DNA from: Streptomyces malachitofuscus
Lineage (GTDB): Bacteria; Actinomycetota; Actinomycetes; Streptomycetales; Streptomycetaceae
NCBI RefSeq assembly: GCF_014650055.1
Contig: NZ_BMUF01000005.1
Location: forward strand, 1-64,000
Direction of reading: 5' to 3'
DNA: 64,000 nt
The translations under genes were made by a program, and so were the position numbers. This document shows, piece by piece, positions 29,378 through 37,221 of the stretch (its first letter is position 1; each line of letters starts with the position of its first letter). The notes beneath the pieces were generated by a model. That model was not told the origin of the DNA, made no database searches, and was given only the letters and a program-made list of their open reading frames with translations.

Positions 29378-29995
29378 TCAGGCTCCCGCCAGCAGCGTCA
29401 GACCGAGGACGATCATGGTGGCGGCGACCAGCCCGTCCAGCACCCGCCAGGCGGCCGGACGGGCCAGGAAACGGCTCAGCAGCCGGGCGCCGAAGCCGAG
29501 CGCGGCGAACCAGCAGAGGCTGGCCAGTACGGCACCTAGGCCGAAGGTCCAGCGCAGCGGGCCGTGATCGGCGGCGACCGAACCCAGCAGGAACACCGTG
29601 TCGAGGTAGACGTGCGGGTTGAGCCACGTCATGGCGAGGCAGGTGAGCACGGCCCGGCGGCGGGAGCCCGCCGCCTCACCTTCCGCCCGCAGCCCCCCGG
29701 CATCCGGCCGGAACACCCGGCGGGCGGCCAGGGCCCCGTAGCCGAGCAGGAACGCACCGCCGATCCAGCCGACCGCCGTCAGCGCGCCGGGCCACGCCAC
29801 GACCACCGCTCCGACTCCGCCGACGCCCAGGGCGATGAGGGCGGCGTCGGACAGGGCGCAGATGGCGACCACGGCGAGCACGGCGTCGCGGCGGATCCCC
29901 TGGCGCAGAACGAAGGCGTTCTGGGCGCCGATGGCGACGATGAGAGACAGGCCGGTGCCGAATCCGGCCGCGGCGGCGGTGAGCGAGCTGGTCAT
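29378..29995 (-). CDS. LysE/ArgO-family amino acid exporter
   Basis: A 205-residue membrane protein of about six helices. It has the signature GLSLIVAIGAQNAFVLRQGI near the N-terminus (the LysE/ArgO GAQN motif) and LAMTWLNPHVYLDTVFLLG in the middle (conserved NPH/Y). LysE and ArgO export lysine and arginine. It is transcribed divergently from a LysR-type regulator of the ArgP/LysG type, the exact arrangement of lysE-lysG and argO-argP. The ATG at 29995 is chosen as the start of the first helix; a longer frame would add nine residues. Confidence 0.92.
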   Translation of the reverse strand: MTSSLTAAAAGFGTGLSLIVAIGAQNAFVLRQGIRRDAVLAVVAICALSDAALIALGVGGVGAVVVAWPGALTAVGWIGGAFLLGYGALAARRVFRPDAGGLRAEGEAAGSRRRAVLTCLAMTWLNPHVYLDTVFLLGSVAADHGPLRWTFGLGAVLASLCWFAALGFGARLLSRFLARPAAWRVLDGLVAATMIVLGLTLLAGA

Positions 29996-30031
29996 GCCGA
30001 GGACGCTACGGGCGCGGCGCATGTGCAGTAC

Positions 30032-30059
30032 AGCTAAGGATTCTTACGTACCCTTAGCT
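30032..30059. promoter_or_regulatory. Candidate LysR-type operator between exporter and regulator
   Basis: AGCTAAGG (30032-30039) and CCTTAGCT (30052-30059) form a perfect 8-bp inverted repeat with a 12-bp AT-richer centre. It sits directly in front of the lysR-type gene and 36 bp upstream of the exporter start, in the divergent promoter region where LysG/ArgP proteins bind. Confidence 0.65.
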
Positions 30060-30065
30060 CTCGTG

Positions 30066-30962
30066 ATGACGGACCTTCCGCTGGACCAGGTGCGGACCCT
30101 CCTCGCGGTGGTGGACGAGGGGACGTTCGACGCGGCGGCCGCCGCACTGCATGTGACCCCGTCCGCGGTGAGCCAGCGGGTGAAGGCGCTGGAGCAGCGG
30201 ACGGGCCGGGTGCTGCTGCTGCGCACCAAGCCGGTGCGGCCGACCGAGTCGGGCGAGGTCCTGGTGCGGCTGGCCCGCCAGGTGGCCCGGCTGGAACGGG
30301 ACGCGCACGCCGAGCTGGGGCTGAGCGGGGCCGGCGAGCCGACCCGGGTGTCGGTGGCGGTGAACGCCGATTCGCTGGCGACCTGGTTCCTCGGGGCGCT
30401 CACCCGGCTGCCGCCCGGGGCGCGGCTCTGTTTCGAACTGCGCCGGGAGGACGAGGCCCACACGGCGGCCCTGCTCCGGGAGGGGACGGTGATGGCGGCG
30501 GTGACCTCGTCACCGGAGCCGGTACCGGGCTGCTCCGTACGGCACCTGGGCCGGATGCGCTATCTGCCGGTGGCCCGGCCGGAGTTCGCGGCCACGTATC
30601 TCACGGGGCCGCTGGACGAGGTGCTGCCCGAGGCGCCGGTGGTGGTGTTCGACCGGCGGGACGACTTCCAGGACGGTTTCGTGCGCCGGCTCACGCGCGG
30701 ACGCGCCGAGGCGGGCGCACGGCGGCACTACGTACCGACCTCGGAGGGCTTCGCCGAGGCGGTCGCCTCCGGCCTCGGCTGGGGCATGGTCCCGGAGTGC
30801 CAGGCCGGCCCCCTGCTCCGGGCCGGCCGCCTCAGGGTCCTCGCCCCGGGCCACGAGGTCGACGCGCCCCTCTACTGGCAGCAGTGGAAGCTGGACTCCC
30901 CCGCCCTGGCGGCGGTGACCCACGCGGTCACGGAGGCGGCAGCGGAGGCGCTGTACCGCTAG
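30066..30962 (+). CDS. LysR-type regulator, ArgP/LysG-like
   Basis: A 298-residue regulator with an N-terminal winged HTH (LDQVRTLLAVVDEGTFDAAA, then LHVTPSAVSQRVKALEQRTG) and a periplasmic-binding-protein-like effector domain. The HTH wording and the divergent LysE exporter indicate the ArgP/LysG subgroup, which senses basic amino acids and activates the exporter. The adjacent GTG (30063) and ATG (30066) are both possible; the palindrome overlaps the region immediately upstream, suggesting autoregulation. Confidence 0.9.
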   Translation: MTDLPLDQVRTLLAVVDEGTFDAAAAALHVTPSAVSQRVKALEQRTGRVLLLRTKPVRPTESGEVLVRLARQVARLERDAHAELGLSGAGEPTRVSVAVNADSLATWFLGALTRLPPGARLCFELRREDEAHTAALLREGTVMAAVTSSPEPVPGCSVRHLGRMRYLPVARPEFAATYLTGPLDEVLPEAPVVVFDRRDDFQDGFVRRLTRGRAEAGARRHYVPTSEGFAEAVASGLGWGMVPECQAGPLLRAGRLRVLAPGHEVDAPLYWQQWKLDSPALAAVTHAVTEAAAEALYR

Positions 30963-31203
30963 GGGTTTCCCCGCCCTCGCCGCGCGCCCGGACGTGCCGT
31001 CGCAAGGCGTCTGCGTGTGTGCCGGGCGGGCGGGACGGCGGCGGTCCCCGTGCGCACCCGCTCGGGCGCCCGGAGGGCGCCATCCCCGCGGCCGGCGTCC
31101 GGGCCGGATCCGGTGCGTCGGTGTCTCGGCCGCGGACGGCCCGTGGAGGGGTCCGGGCCGGGCACCGCGGCGAGAGCGGGAGGTGGGAGCCGCCCGACGG
31201 GGC

Positions 31204-31902
31204 CTACCGGGGCGCGTGGCTCTCCGCACTGCTCAGGAGCATGTCCAGGGCCGTCGGGTAGGCGCTGGTGACCATGCGGGTGGCCAGGAGGGGGGCGGCC
31301 TCGGCGATGCGCGGGTGGGTGGCGGCGGGGAGGCGGGCGTACGTCGAGCGCCACATGTCCTCGTCGGCGCGCCGTGCGGCGTCGGGCAGCGCGAGGGACG
31401 CCGCGTCGAGGGCGGCGAAGGCCAGCGTGGTGTCGATGAAGGCGTGGTAGACCCGCACCGTCTCCGGCAGGGGGAAGCCCGCGCCGCGCAGCACGCCCAG
31501 CACCGCCTCGTCGGCCGCGAGTTCGTTCGCCCTCCCGGAGACCCGGCTCGCCGTGAGGACCGCCGCCTGCGGGTGCGACAGATAGGCCGCGTGGATGCGC
31601 AGCCCGATGGCCCGCAGGTCGTCGCGCCACTGCCCGGTCGGGCGCCAGCCCCGCAGCGCCCGGCCGATCAGCGCGTCCCCGATGGCGAGGGTCAGCTCGT
31701 CCATGCCGCGGAAGTAGCGGTAGAGGGTGCTCGGGTCGCAGTCCAGGGCGAGGCCCAGCCGGCGGGCGGTCAGTCCCGCGCTGCCGTGCTCGTGCAGCAG
31801 GCGCAGCGCGGTCTCGACGATCAGCGTCCCGGACAGCACGCGGCCGCTCTTCGTCGGCCTGCGGCGCCGCCGCCGCTCCTCGGGGACCACCCGTTTCGGC
31901 AT
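31204..31902 (-). CDS. TetR-family transcriptional regulator
   Basis: A 232-residue repressor with an N-terminal HTH (TLIVETALRLLHEHGSAGLT and LGLALDCDPSTLYRYFRGMD) after an Arg-rich stretch, and a helical ligand domain resembling TetR_C. It is divergent from the saccharopine-dehydrogenase-like gene (125 bp between starts) with an inverted repeat in between, so it probably controls that gene. The 241 bp downstream of it, up to the LysR gene, hold no feature I can support. Confidence 0.9.
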   Translation of the reverse strand: MPKRVVPEERRRRRRPTKSGRVLSGTLIVETALRLLHEHGSAGLTARRLGLALDCDPSTLYRYFRGMDELTLAIGDALIGRALRGWRPTGQWRDDLRAIGLRIHAAYLSHPQAAVLTASRVSGRANELAADEAVLGVLRGAGFPLPETVRVYHAFIDTTLAFAALDAASLALPDAARRADEDMWRSTYARLPAATHPRIAEAAPLLATRMVTSAYPTALDMLLSSAESHAPR

Positions 31903-31929
31903 GGCCGTCTCCTCCCGCCGCCCTTATGC

Positions 31930-31964
31930 CAACGCCATTGACCTTACGACGGCGCACGGCGTTG
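31930..31964. promoter_or_regulatory. Candidate TetR operator
   Basis: CAACGCC (31930-31936) and GGCGTTG (31958-31964) form a perfect 7-bp inverted repeat with a 21-bp spacer in the divergent promoter region. The long spacing is somewhat more than usual for TetR dimers, so it could be two half-sites of tandem operators. Confidence 0.4.
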
Positions 31965-32027
31965 TATCCCACCCGGGGCCCCGCATTGCCATCCGAGATC
32001 CATGAGGAAGAAAGGGAGTGCTCTGTC

Positions 32028-33248
32028 ATGCGTGTACTGCTCGTGGGAGCGGGCGGGGTGGGCACCGCCATCACCCGGATCGCGGCCCGGCGGCCGTTCT
32101 TCGACCGGATGGTCGTGGCCGACTACGACCCGTCCCGGGCCGAGGCTGCCGTCGCGGCACTCGGCGGGGACGGCGCGCGGTTCCGCGCCGAGCGCGTGGA
32201 CGCGGGCGACGAGGCCCAGGTGGCGGCGCTGCTCGAACGGCACGGCTGCGACGTCCTGCTCAACGCCACGGACCCCCGGTTCGTGATGCCGCTGTTCCGC
32301 GCCGCCCGTGACGCCGGCGTCACCTATGTCGACATGGCGATGTCCCTGTCCCGGCCGCACACCGAGCGGCCCTACGAGGAGTGCGGGGTCAAGCTCGGCG
32401 ACGAGCAGTTCGCGCGGGCCGGCGAGTGGAAGGAGGCCGGCGCGCTGGCACTGGTCGGCATGGGGGTGGAGCCCGGCCTGTCGGACGTGTTCGCCCGGTA
32501 CGCCGCCGACGAACTCTTCGACTCGATCGAGGAGATCGGCGTCCGCGACGGTGCGAACCTCACGGTGGACGGCTACGACTTCGCGCCGTCCTTCAGCATC
32601 TGGACCACCATCGAGGAGTGCCTCAACCCGCCCGTGGTCTACGAGGAGGACCGCGGCTGGTTCACCACCGCCCCGTTCAGCGAGCCGGAGGTGTTCGACT
32701 TCCCCGAGGGCATCGGCCCGGTGGAGTGCGTGAACGTCGAGCACGAGGAGGTGCTGCTCGTCCCGCGCTGGGTCGACGCGCGCCGGGTCACCTTCAAGTA
32801 CGGCCTGGGCCGCGAGTTCATCGACACCCTCAGGACGCTGCACCTGCTGGGCCTGGACCGCACCGAGCCGGTGACCGTGCCCGGTCCCGACGGGCCGGTG
32901 CGGGTCTCCCCCCGGGACGTCGTGGCCGCCTGTCTGCCCGACCCCGCGACGCTCGGCGAGCGGATGCACGGCAAGACCTGTGCCGGCACCTGGGTGCGGG
33001 GCCTGAAGGACGGGGCACCGCGCGAGGTCTACCTCTACCACGTGGTCGACAACCAGTGGTCCATGGCCGAGTACGGCTGCCAGGCCGTGGTGTGGCAGAC
33101 CGCCGTCAATCCCGTCGTCGCCCTCGAACTGCTCGCCGACGGCACCTGGACGGGCACGGGCGTCCTCGGCCCGGAAGCGTTCCCGGCGGGGCCGTTCCTG
33201 GAGCTGCTCACCGCCTACGGCTCGCCGTGGGGGCTGCGCGAACAGTGA
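32028..33248 (+). CDS. Saccharopine dehydrogenase-family oxidoreductase
   Basis: A 406-residue NAD(P)-dependent enzyme with an N-terminal Rossmann fold (MRVLLVGAGGVGTAITRIAA, ADYDPSRAEAA) and the central saccharopine-dehydrogenase C-domain (VGMGVEPGLSDVFARYAADE, FDFPEGIGPVECVNVEHEE). The family includes saccharopine dehydrogenase, carboxynorspermidine dehydrogenase and lysine-catabolic enzymes. The ATG follows AAAGGGAG. Nearby Orn/Lys/Arg decarboxylase and LysE exporter genes suggest a lysine or polyamine role, which is inference. It is likely controlled by the divergent TetR regulator. Confidence 0.88.
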   Translation: MRVLLVGAGGVGTAITRIAARRPFFDRMVVADYDPSRAEAAVAALGGDGARFRAERVDAGDEAQVAALLERHGCDVLLNATDPRFVMPLFRAARDAGVTYVDMAMSLSRPHTERPYEECGVKLGDEQFARAGEWKEAGALALVGMGVEPGLSDVFARYAADELFDSIEEIGVRDGANLTVDGYDFAPSFSIWTTIEECLNPPVVYEEDRGWFTTAPFSEPEVFDFPEGIGPVECVNVEHEEVLLVPRWVDARRVTFKYGLGREFIDTLRTLHLLGLDRTEPVTVPGPDGPVRVSPRDVVAACLPDPATLGERMHGKTCAGTWVRGLKDGAPREVYLYHVVDNQWSMAEYGCQAVVWQTAVNPVVALELLADGTWTGTGVLGPEAFPAGPFLELLTAYGSPWGLREQ

Positions 33249-33355
33249 CCGTTCGCACGCAGTGGCGCTGTTTCACCGTGTGTCGACAGGTGACCCGGAG
33301 AGGCGTAAGGCATCCGAAAGGGTGTGTACCGACTCCCGATCGCAGGTGACTTTCG

Positions 33356-33607
33356 ATGGACAACTGGCGGAACAGCGCGGCCTGCAGGACCGAGGATCCC
33401 GACCTCTTCTTCCCGATCGGCACCTCCGGACCCGCCCTGCTGCAGACGGAGCAGGCCAAGGGGGTGTGCCGGCGCTGCCCCGTGCGCGAGCAGTGCCTGG
33501 AGTGGGCGCTGGAGACCGGGCAGTCCATCGGGGTGTGGGGCGGCACCAGCGAGGACGAGCGGCGTGCGCTGAAGCGGCGCATCGCCGCCCGCCGTTCGTC
33601 GGGTTAG
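33356..33607 (+). CDS. WhiB-like (Wbl) iron-sulfur regulator, WblE-type
   Basis: An 83-residue Wbl protein. The four cluster-ligating cysteines are C10, C38, C41 and C47 (SAACRTEDPDLFFP, then GVCRRCPVREQC). It has the GVWGG turn and a basic C-terminal tail (RALKRRIAARRSS) for DNA or sigma-factor contact. The MDNWRNSAACR start and FFPIGTSGPALLQ segment are closest to WblE (WhiB1-type) proteins rather than WhiB or WhiD. Such proteins bind SigA region 4 through a 4Fe-4S cluster and respond to redox or NO. It is a single gene, likely a second copy beside the chromosomal wblE. Confidence 0.93.
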   Translation: MDNWRNSAACRTEDPDLFFPIGTSGPALLQTEQAKGVCRRCPVREQCLEWALETGQSIGVWGGTSEDERRALKRRIAARRSSG

Positions 33608-33710
33608 CGCTCGGCCGGGCCGGCGACCGGTCGACCGTCCGGTGCGTCCATGAGCCACCTCCCGTGCGCGGCAGTAGGCTCGCGGCACACCACGGAAGGG
33701 GCAGACGATC

Positions 33711-34061
33711 ATGAGCGTGCGCGTGCGCCGTGTCTACGAGGCGCCCGAGCCGGACGACGGCGTCCGTGTCCTGGTGGACCGGCTGTGGCCGCGCGGTCTG
33801 GCGAAGGACACGGCACAGGTGGACGAGTGGCCCAAGGCACTCACCCCGTCGACGGAGCTGCGCCGCTGGTACCACGGGGACGGGGGCTCGTACGAGGAGT
33901 TCCGCGAGCGGTACGAGGCGGAACTGGCCGCTCCCGAGGCGGCCGAACTCCTCGACCGCGTACGGGAGCTGGTCGGGAGGGGCACCGTGACCCTGCTGAC
34001 GGCGTCCAAGGACACCGAGCACAGTCACGCCGCGGTGCTGGCCCGCCTCCTGTCCGGCTGA
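33711..34061 (+). CDS. DUF488-family protein
   Basis: A 116-residue protein with the DUF488 motifs VRVLVDRLWPRGLAKDTAQV, LTPSTELRRWYHGD and VTLLTASKDTEHSHAAVL. The family is widespread, small and of unknown biochemical role; the conserved DRLWPRG and the late TASKD are typical. It stands alone and ends 30 bp before a convergent gene. Confidence 0.85.
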   Translation: MSVRVRRVYEAPEPDDGVRVLVDRLWPRGLAKDTAQVDEWPKALTPSTELRRWYHGDGGSYEEFRERYEAELAAPEAAELLDRVRELVGRGTVTLLTASKDTEHSHAAVLARLLSG

Positions 34062-34091
34062 GCGGCCGAGGGGCGGGCCCGCACCGCCGGG

Positions 34092-35765
34092 TCACGCCGT
34101 CTGTTCGGCCGCCGCCCGGCCGGCCGCCCGGCCCGAGAAGAGGCAGCCGCCGAGGAAGGTGCCCTCCAGGGCGTTGTATCCGTGCACGCCGCCGCCGCCG
34201 AAGCCGGCCACCTCGCCCGCCGCGTACAGGCCCTCGACCGGCGCGCCGTCGGCGCCGAGCGCGCGGGAGTCCAGGTCTGTCTGGATGCCGCCCAGGGTTT
34301 TGCGGGTGAGGATGTGCAGCTTGACGCCGATCAGCGGGCCGGCCCCCGGGTCGAGGATCCGGTGCGGAGTGGCCACCCGGCCGAGGCGGTCGCCGATGTA
34401 GCGCCGGGCGTTGCGGATCCCCTGGACCTGGGCGTCCTTGCTGTAGGCGTTGCCCAGCTGCAGGTCGCGGGCCTCGATCTGGCGCCGTACGGCGGCGGCG
34501 TCGAGCAGGGGCTTGTCGGTGAGGCCGTTCATCTTCTCGACGAGCTGTTCCAGGGTGGGGGCGGTGACGAAGTCCGCTCCCTTGCGCAGGAACGCGTCCA
34601 CGGGCCCGGGAGCGCCCTTGCCCAGCACCCGTTCGCGGAGGAATCCGGCGCGGTCCTTTGCGGTGATGTCGGGGTTCTGCTCGGAGCCCGACAGGGCGAA
34701 CTCCTTCTCGATGATCTTCTGGGTGAGGATGAACCAGGAGTGGTCGTGACCGGCGATGTCCTCGGTGGTGCGCAGATGCTTCAGTGTGCCGAGGGTGTCG
34801 TAGCCCGGCAGACAGGGCTCGGGCAGCCGGCGGCCGAGGGCGTCGAACCACATGGAGGACGGTCCCGGCAGGATGCGGATGCCGTGTCCGGGCCAGATCG
34901 GGTCCCAGTTCTGCAGGCCCTCGGTGTAGTGCCACATGCGGTCCCGGTTGACCAGCCGCACTCCCGCGCGGGCGCTGATGTCCAGCATCCGCCCGTCGAC
35001 GTAGGCCGGGACCCCGGTGACCATCTCCCGCGGCGGGGTGCCCAGCCGCTCGGGCCAGTACCGGCGGACGATGTCGTGGTCGGCGCCTATGCCGCCGCTG
35101 GTGACGATCACGGCCTGGGCGGTGAGTTCGAACTCACCGGTCTTCTCGCGGCTGGACTCGACGCCGCGCGGTGCGTTGTCCTCCGCCAGTACGGTGCCGC
35201 GCACCCCGCGCGCCGCGCCGTCACCGACGACGAGCTCGTCGACCCGGTGCCGGTGGTGGAAGGTGAGCAGTCCGTCGCGCGCGGCCTGCCGGGCGTGGCG
35301 GACGAAGGGTTCGACGACTCCGGTACCGGTGCCCCAGGCGATGTGGAAGCGGGGCACGGTGTTGCCGTGGCCGTCGGCGCGGAGGTCGCCGCGCTCGGCC
35401 CAGCCGACGGTGGGCAGGAAGGTGATGCCGTGGCCGTTCAGCCAGGACCGCTTCTCGCCCGCCGCCCACTCGACGTAGGCCCGCGCCCAGCGCACCGCCC
35501 AGGCGTCCTCGTCGTCCAGTCGGTCGAAGCCCGCGCTGCCCCGCCAGTCGTTCCAGGCCAGGTCGAAGGAGTCCTTGATGCCCAGGCGCCGCTGCTCCGG
35601 TGAGCCCACCAGGAACAGCCCGCCGAACGACCAGTAGGCCTGGCCGCCGAGGTTGGCGGCGTTCTCCTGGTCGACCAGGGCGACCCTGCGGCCCCTGCTG
35701 GTCAGCTCGTGGGCCGCGACCAGGCCCGCGAGGCCCGCTCCGACGACGATGACGTCGGCATCCAT
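34092..35765 (-). CDS. FAD-binding dehydrogenase (fumarate reductase/KstD fold)
   Basis: A 557-residue flavoprotein. The FAD-binding motif DVIVVGAGLAGLVAAHELTS opens the protein, VIVTSGGIGADHDIVRRYWP lies mid-chain, and GLYAAGEVAGFGGGGVHGYN near the end closes the FAD site. This is the fold of fumarate reductase and 3-ketosteroid delta-1-dehydrogenase, and the family is annotated simply as FAD-binding dehydrogenase. Substrate is unknown. The ATG at 35765 follows GGAAGGGACGG. Eighteen bp upstream ends a TetR gene in the same direction, so the two form an operon with the repressor first. Confidence 0.9.
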   Translation of the reverse strand: MDADVIVVGAGLAGLVAAHELTSRGRRVALVDQENAANLGGQAYWSFGGLFLVGSPEQRRLGIKDSFDLAWNDWRGSAGFDRLDDEDAWAVRWARAYVEWAAGEKRSWLNGHGITFLPTVGWAERGDLRADGHGNTVPRFHIAWGTGTGVVEPFVRHARQAARDGLLTFHHRHRVDELVVGDGAARGVRGTVLAEDNAPRGVESSREKTGEFELTAQAVIVTSGGIGADHDIVRRYWPERLGTPPREMVTGVPAYVDGRMLDISARAGVRLVNRDRMWHYTEGLQNWDPIWPGHGIRILPGPSSMWFDALGRRLPEPCLPGYDTLGTLKHLRTTEDIAGHDHSWFILTQKIIEKEFALSGSEQNPDITAKDRAGFLRERVLGKGAPGPVDAFLRKGADFVTAPTLEQLVEKMNGLTDKPLLDAAAVRRQIEARDLQLGNAYSKDAQVQGIRNARRYIGDRLGRVATPHRILDPGAGPLIGVKLHILTRKTLGGIQTDLDSRALGADGAPVEGLYAAGEVAGFGGGGVHGYNALEGTFLGGCLFSGRAAGRAAAEQTA

Positions 35766-35782
35766 GGCGACCGTCCCTTCCT

Positions 35783-36391
35783 TCATCCGGTGAGCAGCGC
35801 GGTGAGCAGTTGTTTCAGCCAGGCCCGGGCGCGCTCGACGTCCCGGTCCAGCAGCAGTTGGGTGGTGACACCGTCGTAGGCGGCGACCACGGCGTGGGCG
35901 GCGCCCTCCGTGTCGCCGAGCACGGCGGGCAGTTCCGTGTGGCCGCGGGCCCGGGCCAGCCGGTCCGCGATGGCGCCCCGCAGCCTCGCGCGGTGCTCCA
36001 GCAGGGAGCGCGCCACGCGCGGGTCCCGGGCGGCGTGCACCAGGAAGTCGGTCTTCACCAGCAGCCAGTCGCGGTCGAGCAGCAGGACCTCGGTGACGCG
36101 GTCCACGGCGGCGGGTACGTCGAGGTCGGGACCGTCCTGGGCGAGGGCCCCGGCGACCTGCTCCGCGATCAGCTCGGCGCGCTCCGCGTACAGGGCGAAG
36201 AACAGCTCGTCCAGGCCGGCGAAGTTGGAGTAGAAGGCGCCCCTGGTGTAGCCGGCGGCCTCGCAGACCTCCTCGATCGAGACGTGCCCGAAGCCCTTGG
36301 CCGCGAACACGGTGAACGCGGCCTCCAGGAGGTTCGCGCGCGTGCGGACACGCCGCCTGGTGACGCGCCCCGCCGTACCGCCCACCGCCAT
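35783..36391 (-). CDS. TetR-family transcriptional regulator
   Basis: A 202-residue repressor with HTH (ANLLEAAFTVFAAKGFGHVS and VCEAAGYTRGAFYSNFAGLD) and a helical effector domain. It lies directly upstream of the flavin dehydrogenase and likely autoregulates both through the palindromes at 36407-36441, which sit 16 bp before its start. The YSNF recognition helix matches AcrR-like members. The ligand is unknown but may be a substrate of the dehydrogenase. Confidence 0.92.
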   Translation of the reverse strand: MAVGGTAGRVTRRRVRTRANLLEAAFTVFAAKGFGHVSIEEVCEAAGYTRGAFYSNFAGLDELFFALYAERAELIAEQVAGALAQDGPDLDVPAAVDRVTEVLLLDRDWLLVKTDFLVHAARDPRVARSLLEHRARLRGAIADRLARARGHTELPAVLGDTEGAAHAVVAAYDGVTTQLLLDRDVERARAWLKQLLTALLTG

Positions 36392-36406
36392 GGTCGTCCC
36401 TCCGTT

Positions 36407-36441
36407 CGATACAGGAACGTATCCGATACACCGATGTATCG
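36407..36441. promoter_or_regulatory. Double TetR operator
   Basis: Two palindromes 17 bp apart: GATAC-N6-GTATC (36408-36423) and CGATACA-N4-TGTATCG (36424-36441). The shared GATAC/GTATC half-sites and helical spacing suggest two repressor dimers on one face, overlapping the promoter of the TetR-dehydrogenase operon. Confidence 0.7.
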
Positions 36442-36478
36442 AACAGTGCCGGGAGGAGGGAATCTCCCTCGGGCCATC

Positions 36479-36494
36479 TAGAACGCATTTTCGA
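36479..36494 (+). promoter_or_regulatory. Candidate LexA (SOS) box before alkB-like gene
   Basis: TAGAAC-GCAT-TTTCGA matches the actinobacterial LexA consensus TCGAAC-N4-GTTCGA at 10 of 12 defined bases. It lies 21 bp upstream of the ATG of the AlkB-like DNA repair gene, a position where LexA would block transcription. Confidence 0.6.
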
Positions 36495-36515
36495 ATCAGG
36501 GTTTACGCTGGATCC

Positions 36516-37154
36516 ATGAGCACGCACCACCCCCAGGCGCTCCAGGGATCCCTGTTCGACCAGACCGACGAGCTTCGCCTCGGCCCGCTCGACGGGCTGC
36601 GCCGTACCGAGCTCGGCCGGGGCGCCTGGATCGACGTACTGCCGGGATGGCTCGGCGGCTCGGACGCGCTCTTCGAACGGCTGGCCGCCGACGTTCCGTG
36701 GCGGGCGGAGCGCCGCCAGATGTACGACCAGGTCGTGGACGTGCCCCGGCTGCTGTCGTACTACCGCGCGGGGGACCGTCTCCCCCACCCGGTGCTGGAC
36801 GAGGCGCGCGACGCGCTCAGCGCGCACTACGCCGGCGAACTGGGCGAGCCGTTCGCCACGGCCGGCTTGTGCTACTACCGCGACGGCCGGGACAGCGTCG
36901 CCTGGCACGGCGACCGGATCGGCCGGGGCGCCCGCGAGGACACGATGGTCGCCATCCTCTCCGTGGGCGCGCCGCGCGATCTGCTGCTGCGGCCCATGGG
37001 CGGCGGCGACACCGTGCGCCGTCCGCTCGGGCACGGCGACCTCGTCGTGATGGGCGGGTCCTGTCAGCGCACCTGGGAGCACTCCGTGCCCAAGAGCACG
37101 CGCGCCGCCGGTCCGCGCATCAGCGTCCAGTTCCGCCCGCGCGGCGTGAACTGA
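36516..37154 (+). CDS. AlkB-like alpha-ketoglutarate-dependent dioxygenase (DNA/RNA dealkylation)
   Basis: A 212-residue 2-oxoglutarate/Fe(II) enzyme. The iron triad is visible: WHGDRIG (HxD) and TWEHSVPK (second His). The 2OG-binding arginine and substrate arginine are in PRISVQFRPRG. YYRDGRDSVAWHGD matches bacterial AlkB homologues of the ALKBH2/3 type, which remove methyl groups from DNA bases by oxidation. The N-terminus (MSTHHPQALQGSLFD) matches the family. The ATG lacks a strong ribosome-binding site, but an SOS-like box precedes it. No other repair gene is adjacent. Confidence 0.9.
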   Translation: MSTHHPQALQGSLFDQTDELRLGPLDGLRRTELGRGAWIDVLPGWLGGSDALFERLAADVPWRAERRQMYDQVVDVPRLLSYYRAGDRLPHPVLDEARDALSAHYAGELGEPFATAGLCYYRDGRDSVAWHGDRIGRGAREDTMVAILSVGAPRDLLLRPMGGGDTVRRPLGHGDLVVMGGSCQRTWEHSVPKSTRAAGPRISVQFRPRGVN

Positions 37155-37221
37155 CCGCCGGAAGCCTGTCCTCCCCGCGCGCGCTCCCCCACACTGGTCC
37201 GCACCCGGGTGGGGAGGGCCG

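Noticed and set aside
30963..31203. Possible gene in the gap after the LysR-type regulator
   Set aside because: Open frames here are shadows; no ribosome-binding site and no conserved pattern.
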